A DNA stretch of 32,763 nucleotides. Source: Pleurotus djamor. Lineage: Eukaryota > Basidiomycota > Agaricomycetes > Agaricales > Pleurotaceae. The notes beneath the pieces were generated by a model. The model was not told where the DNA came from. It ran no database searches and saw only the letters and a list, made by a program, of their open reading frames with translations. The stretch spans positions 1 to 32,763 of the forward strand of contig JAPEVF010000509.1 of assembly GCA_029747585.1 (NCBI GenBank), given 5' to 3'. The position numbers and the translations under genes were made by a program. This document shows, in pieces, positions 31,554 to 32,763 of the stretch (position 1 is the stretch's first letter; each line of letters starts with the position of its first letter).

Positions 31554-31868
31554 ATGGACACCGACTCCGAGACTTCGGTCTTCAACTTGCTTCCACCGCG
31601 CGTTCTTTCCTGGCTCAATGCTCCCGGTATTGTTTTGCTCTCCGCCCCGCCGAACCTGCGACTGCGAGCAACCACTTCTCTGACCTTGACTCCATGCGCG
31701 ATCGCGATGGTTTTTTCTTTTGCTCTGCTCTACTCAGACTCTGCTGCCCGTCCTGTCTCATCTCATCTCCCCACATGCACATTCAAGCACTCCCTCAAGG
31801 CCTCGCCATTTCCTACGACCTTCTCCGAGTCGTTACCATCCTCGCTGCCATCCTCGCTACTACTCTAG
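31554..31868 (+). CDS. Possible small protein or first exon (104 aa)
   Basis: ATG 31554 opens a frame whose first 60 residues (MDTDSETSVFNLLPPRVLSW.., LLSAPPNLRLR) look more protein-like than the Ser/Pro/Leu-rich remainder. No family recognised. The TAG stop falls inside a 14-bp palindrome (31860-31873). Upstream, 31485-31550 is strongly pyrimidine-rich, as seen before fungal start sites, and an undetermined base lies at 31509. A spurious frame is quite possible. Confidence 0.25.
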   Translation: MDTDSETSVFNLLPPRVLSWLNAPGIVLLSAPPNLRLRATTSLTLTPCAIAMVFSFALLYSDSAARPVSSHLPTCTFKHSLKASPFPTTFSESLPSSLPSSLLL

Positions 31869-31873
31869 AGTAG
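31860..31873. repeat. 14-bp palindrome CTACTCTAGAGTAG
   Basis: Perfectly self-complementary, identical to 32633-32646. Confidence 0.85.
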
Positions 31874-32076
31874 ACATAAATGGAAGACGGAATTGATGGA
31901 TGGTTGAATGTGCTACACGCCCGAAGACCGAACGTTCCGATCCAGACTCTAACCCCTGTGAATGCTTACCTTGTTCATTCCCCTCAACGTTAGAGTAGAT
32001 GTACCAAAGGGCGTAACTTGTCCCATCCTTTCTTCCATCCCATCCATCCCATACTCGCTTCCACTTTCTCCACTCT

Positions 32077-32090
32077 TTACTCTAGAGTAA
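32077..32090. repeat. 14-bp palindrome TTACTCTAGAGTAA
   Basis: Perfectly self-complementary; same 12-bp core TACTCTAGAGTA as the two flanking palindromes. Confidence 0.85.
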
Positions 32091-32632
32091 CGGTGACTAA
32101 CCAATATCATATACACCAACAACTCTTGAGTCTACGCGCCTTTCTCCCTTCTTTCCCTTTTCTCTCATACCTTGAGCCATCGTTCTCGTTCTGCTTGCTC
32201 CTGCCTCGTATGCGGATCTACCGTTTCTATTCAATGTCAATGTTCAGTTTTCAATGTTCGCGGCTCGCTCGTGTCGTTTAAAGTCTTAGTACGCAACGAA
32301 ACCAAGTATATGCGTCATCTTATACTACGGGATCCAGTACATGTATGCGTAGAGTATACCAGTGTGAGTATCGCTACTGATGGACTCTGGGGTATTCTAC
32401 TCCAAGTCCTCTCTTATCCCTACCCGAAACAAGCCCGAAATGCTTGAGGATAGAGTACACTTGCGTACGCCTGAGATTCAGAAGAATCGCGCTCCCAATC
32501 GGCGTTAGGCTTGCGTTGGTCGGGAATTGTTGTCATGTTGGATGCGCGTGACATAATTGAGTATAAGAAGTGGGAAGTGAGAAGGGTCAGGAAAAAGGGA
32601 TGAGCATTGAGAAATAAGGAGTGAATCTACAT

Positions 32633-32646
32633 CTACTCTAGAGTAG
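32633..32646. repeat. 14-bp palindrome CTACTCTAGAGTAG
   Basis: Exact copy of the palindrome at 31860. Half-site words (TAGAGTA) also occur near 31991, 32349 and 32452. Confidence 0.85.
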
Positions 32647-32763
32647 GAGGGGACGAGAAGAATGGGGCTGTAAGAACGTGAAAATAAAAATAAAGAGTCG
32701 AAAGGAGGGGAGATACCCTAAGAGAGAGAGAGAGAGATGATCGAGTGACGAGTATGTCGGTGG

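Larger units (their letters stand above)
31874..32763. other. Palindrome-bearing intergenic stretch
   Basis: Apart from the palindromes, a pyrimidine-rich 32010-32220 and a GA dinucleotide run (32720-32738), I see no gene. A plus frame at 32172-32447 is open but unsupported. Confidence 0.4.

Noticed and set aside
31265..31675. 136-codon minus frame
   Set aside because: Charged low-complexity translation of pyrimidine-rich DNA, crossing an undetermined base; the plus strand has an equally open frame.
1..32763. CRISPR arrays, tRNA or rRNA genes
   Set aside because: No regularly spaced direct repeats with spacers, and no tRNA box B (GGTTCGAATCC-like) with a foldable cloverleaf was found by eye.

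Overview
The window looks like nuclear DNA of an Agaricomycete (mushroom-forming basidiomycete). The genes that can be recognised are broken by short introns of about 40 to 75 nt with GT..AG borders, one intron reaching 131 nt. The families fit that group: a DUF6534-type seven-helix membrane protein, an F-box/leucine-rich protein, a secreted cysteine-rich protein, and proteins that open with an Asn/Thr-rich 'YNDVA' motif. I see no bacterial operon, CRISPR array, rRNA or convincing tRNA.

Layout. 1-6.8 kb: an AAAAGC-rich stretch, then degenerate copies of one recurring minus-strand gene family, interrupted by a 543-bp element with 34-bp terminal inverted repeats (2530-3072). 6.8-7.5 kb: the first YNDVA gene (plus). 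7.6-9.2 kb: another relic of the recurring family, running tail-to-tail into that gene. 9.2-12.1 kb: no gene I can support. 12.2-14.2 kb: the second YNDVA gene (minus, four exons, 614 aa), which continues into a ubiquitin-like region, a CxxC...CxxC zinc ribbon and a leucine-rich C-terminus. 15.7-16.4 kb: a secreted ten-cysteine protein (minus). 17.6-20.0 kb: a long relic copy (minus). 21.4-22.3 kb: the third YNDVA gene (plus, three exons, 232 aa). 22.5-23.7 kb: an unidentified multi-exon gene (minus). 23.9-25.6 kb: the DUF6534-type gene (plus). 25.9-27.15 kb: the F-box gene (plus), followed at once by a 14-codon fossil of a second DUF6534-like C-terminus. 28.4-30.2 kb: a relic copy in plus orientation, inverted relative to the 17.6-20.0 kb copy. 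30.5-32.8 kb: AT-richer sequence with short tandem repeats and three 14-bp palindromes centred on CTAGAG.

The most interesting signal is the co-location of three divergent genes whose proteins all begin MP and carry the same motif at residues 14-22, followed by an Asn/Thr-rich stretch and a mostly helical region ending near residue 215-230. One of them carries ubiquitin-like, zinc-ribbon and leucine-rich parts. This layout resembles an adaptor/receptor set sharing a homotypic N-terminal motif, but that function is inference only. The second theme is gene turnover: one gene family is scattered in at least five decayed copies, and a DUF6534 paralogue survives only as its last codons.
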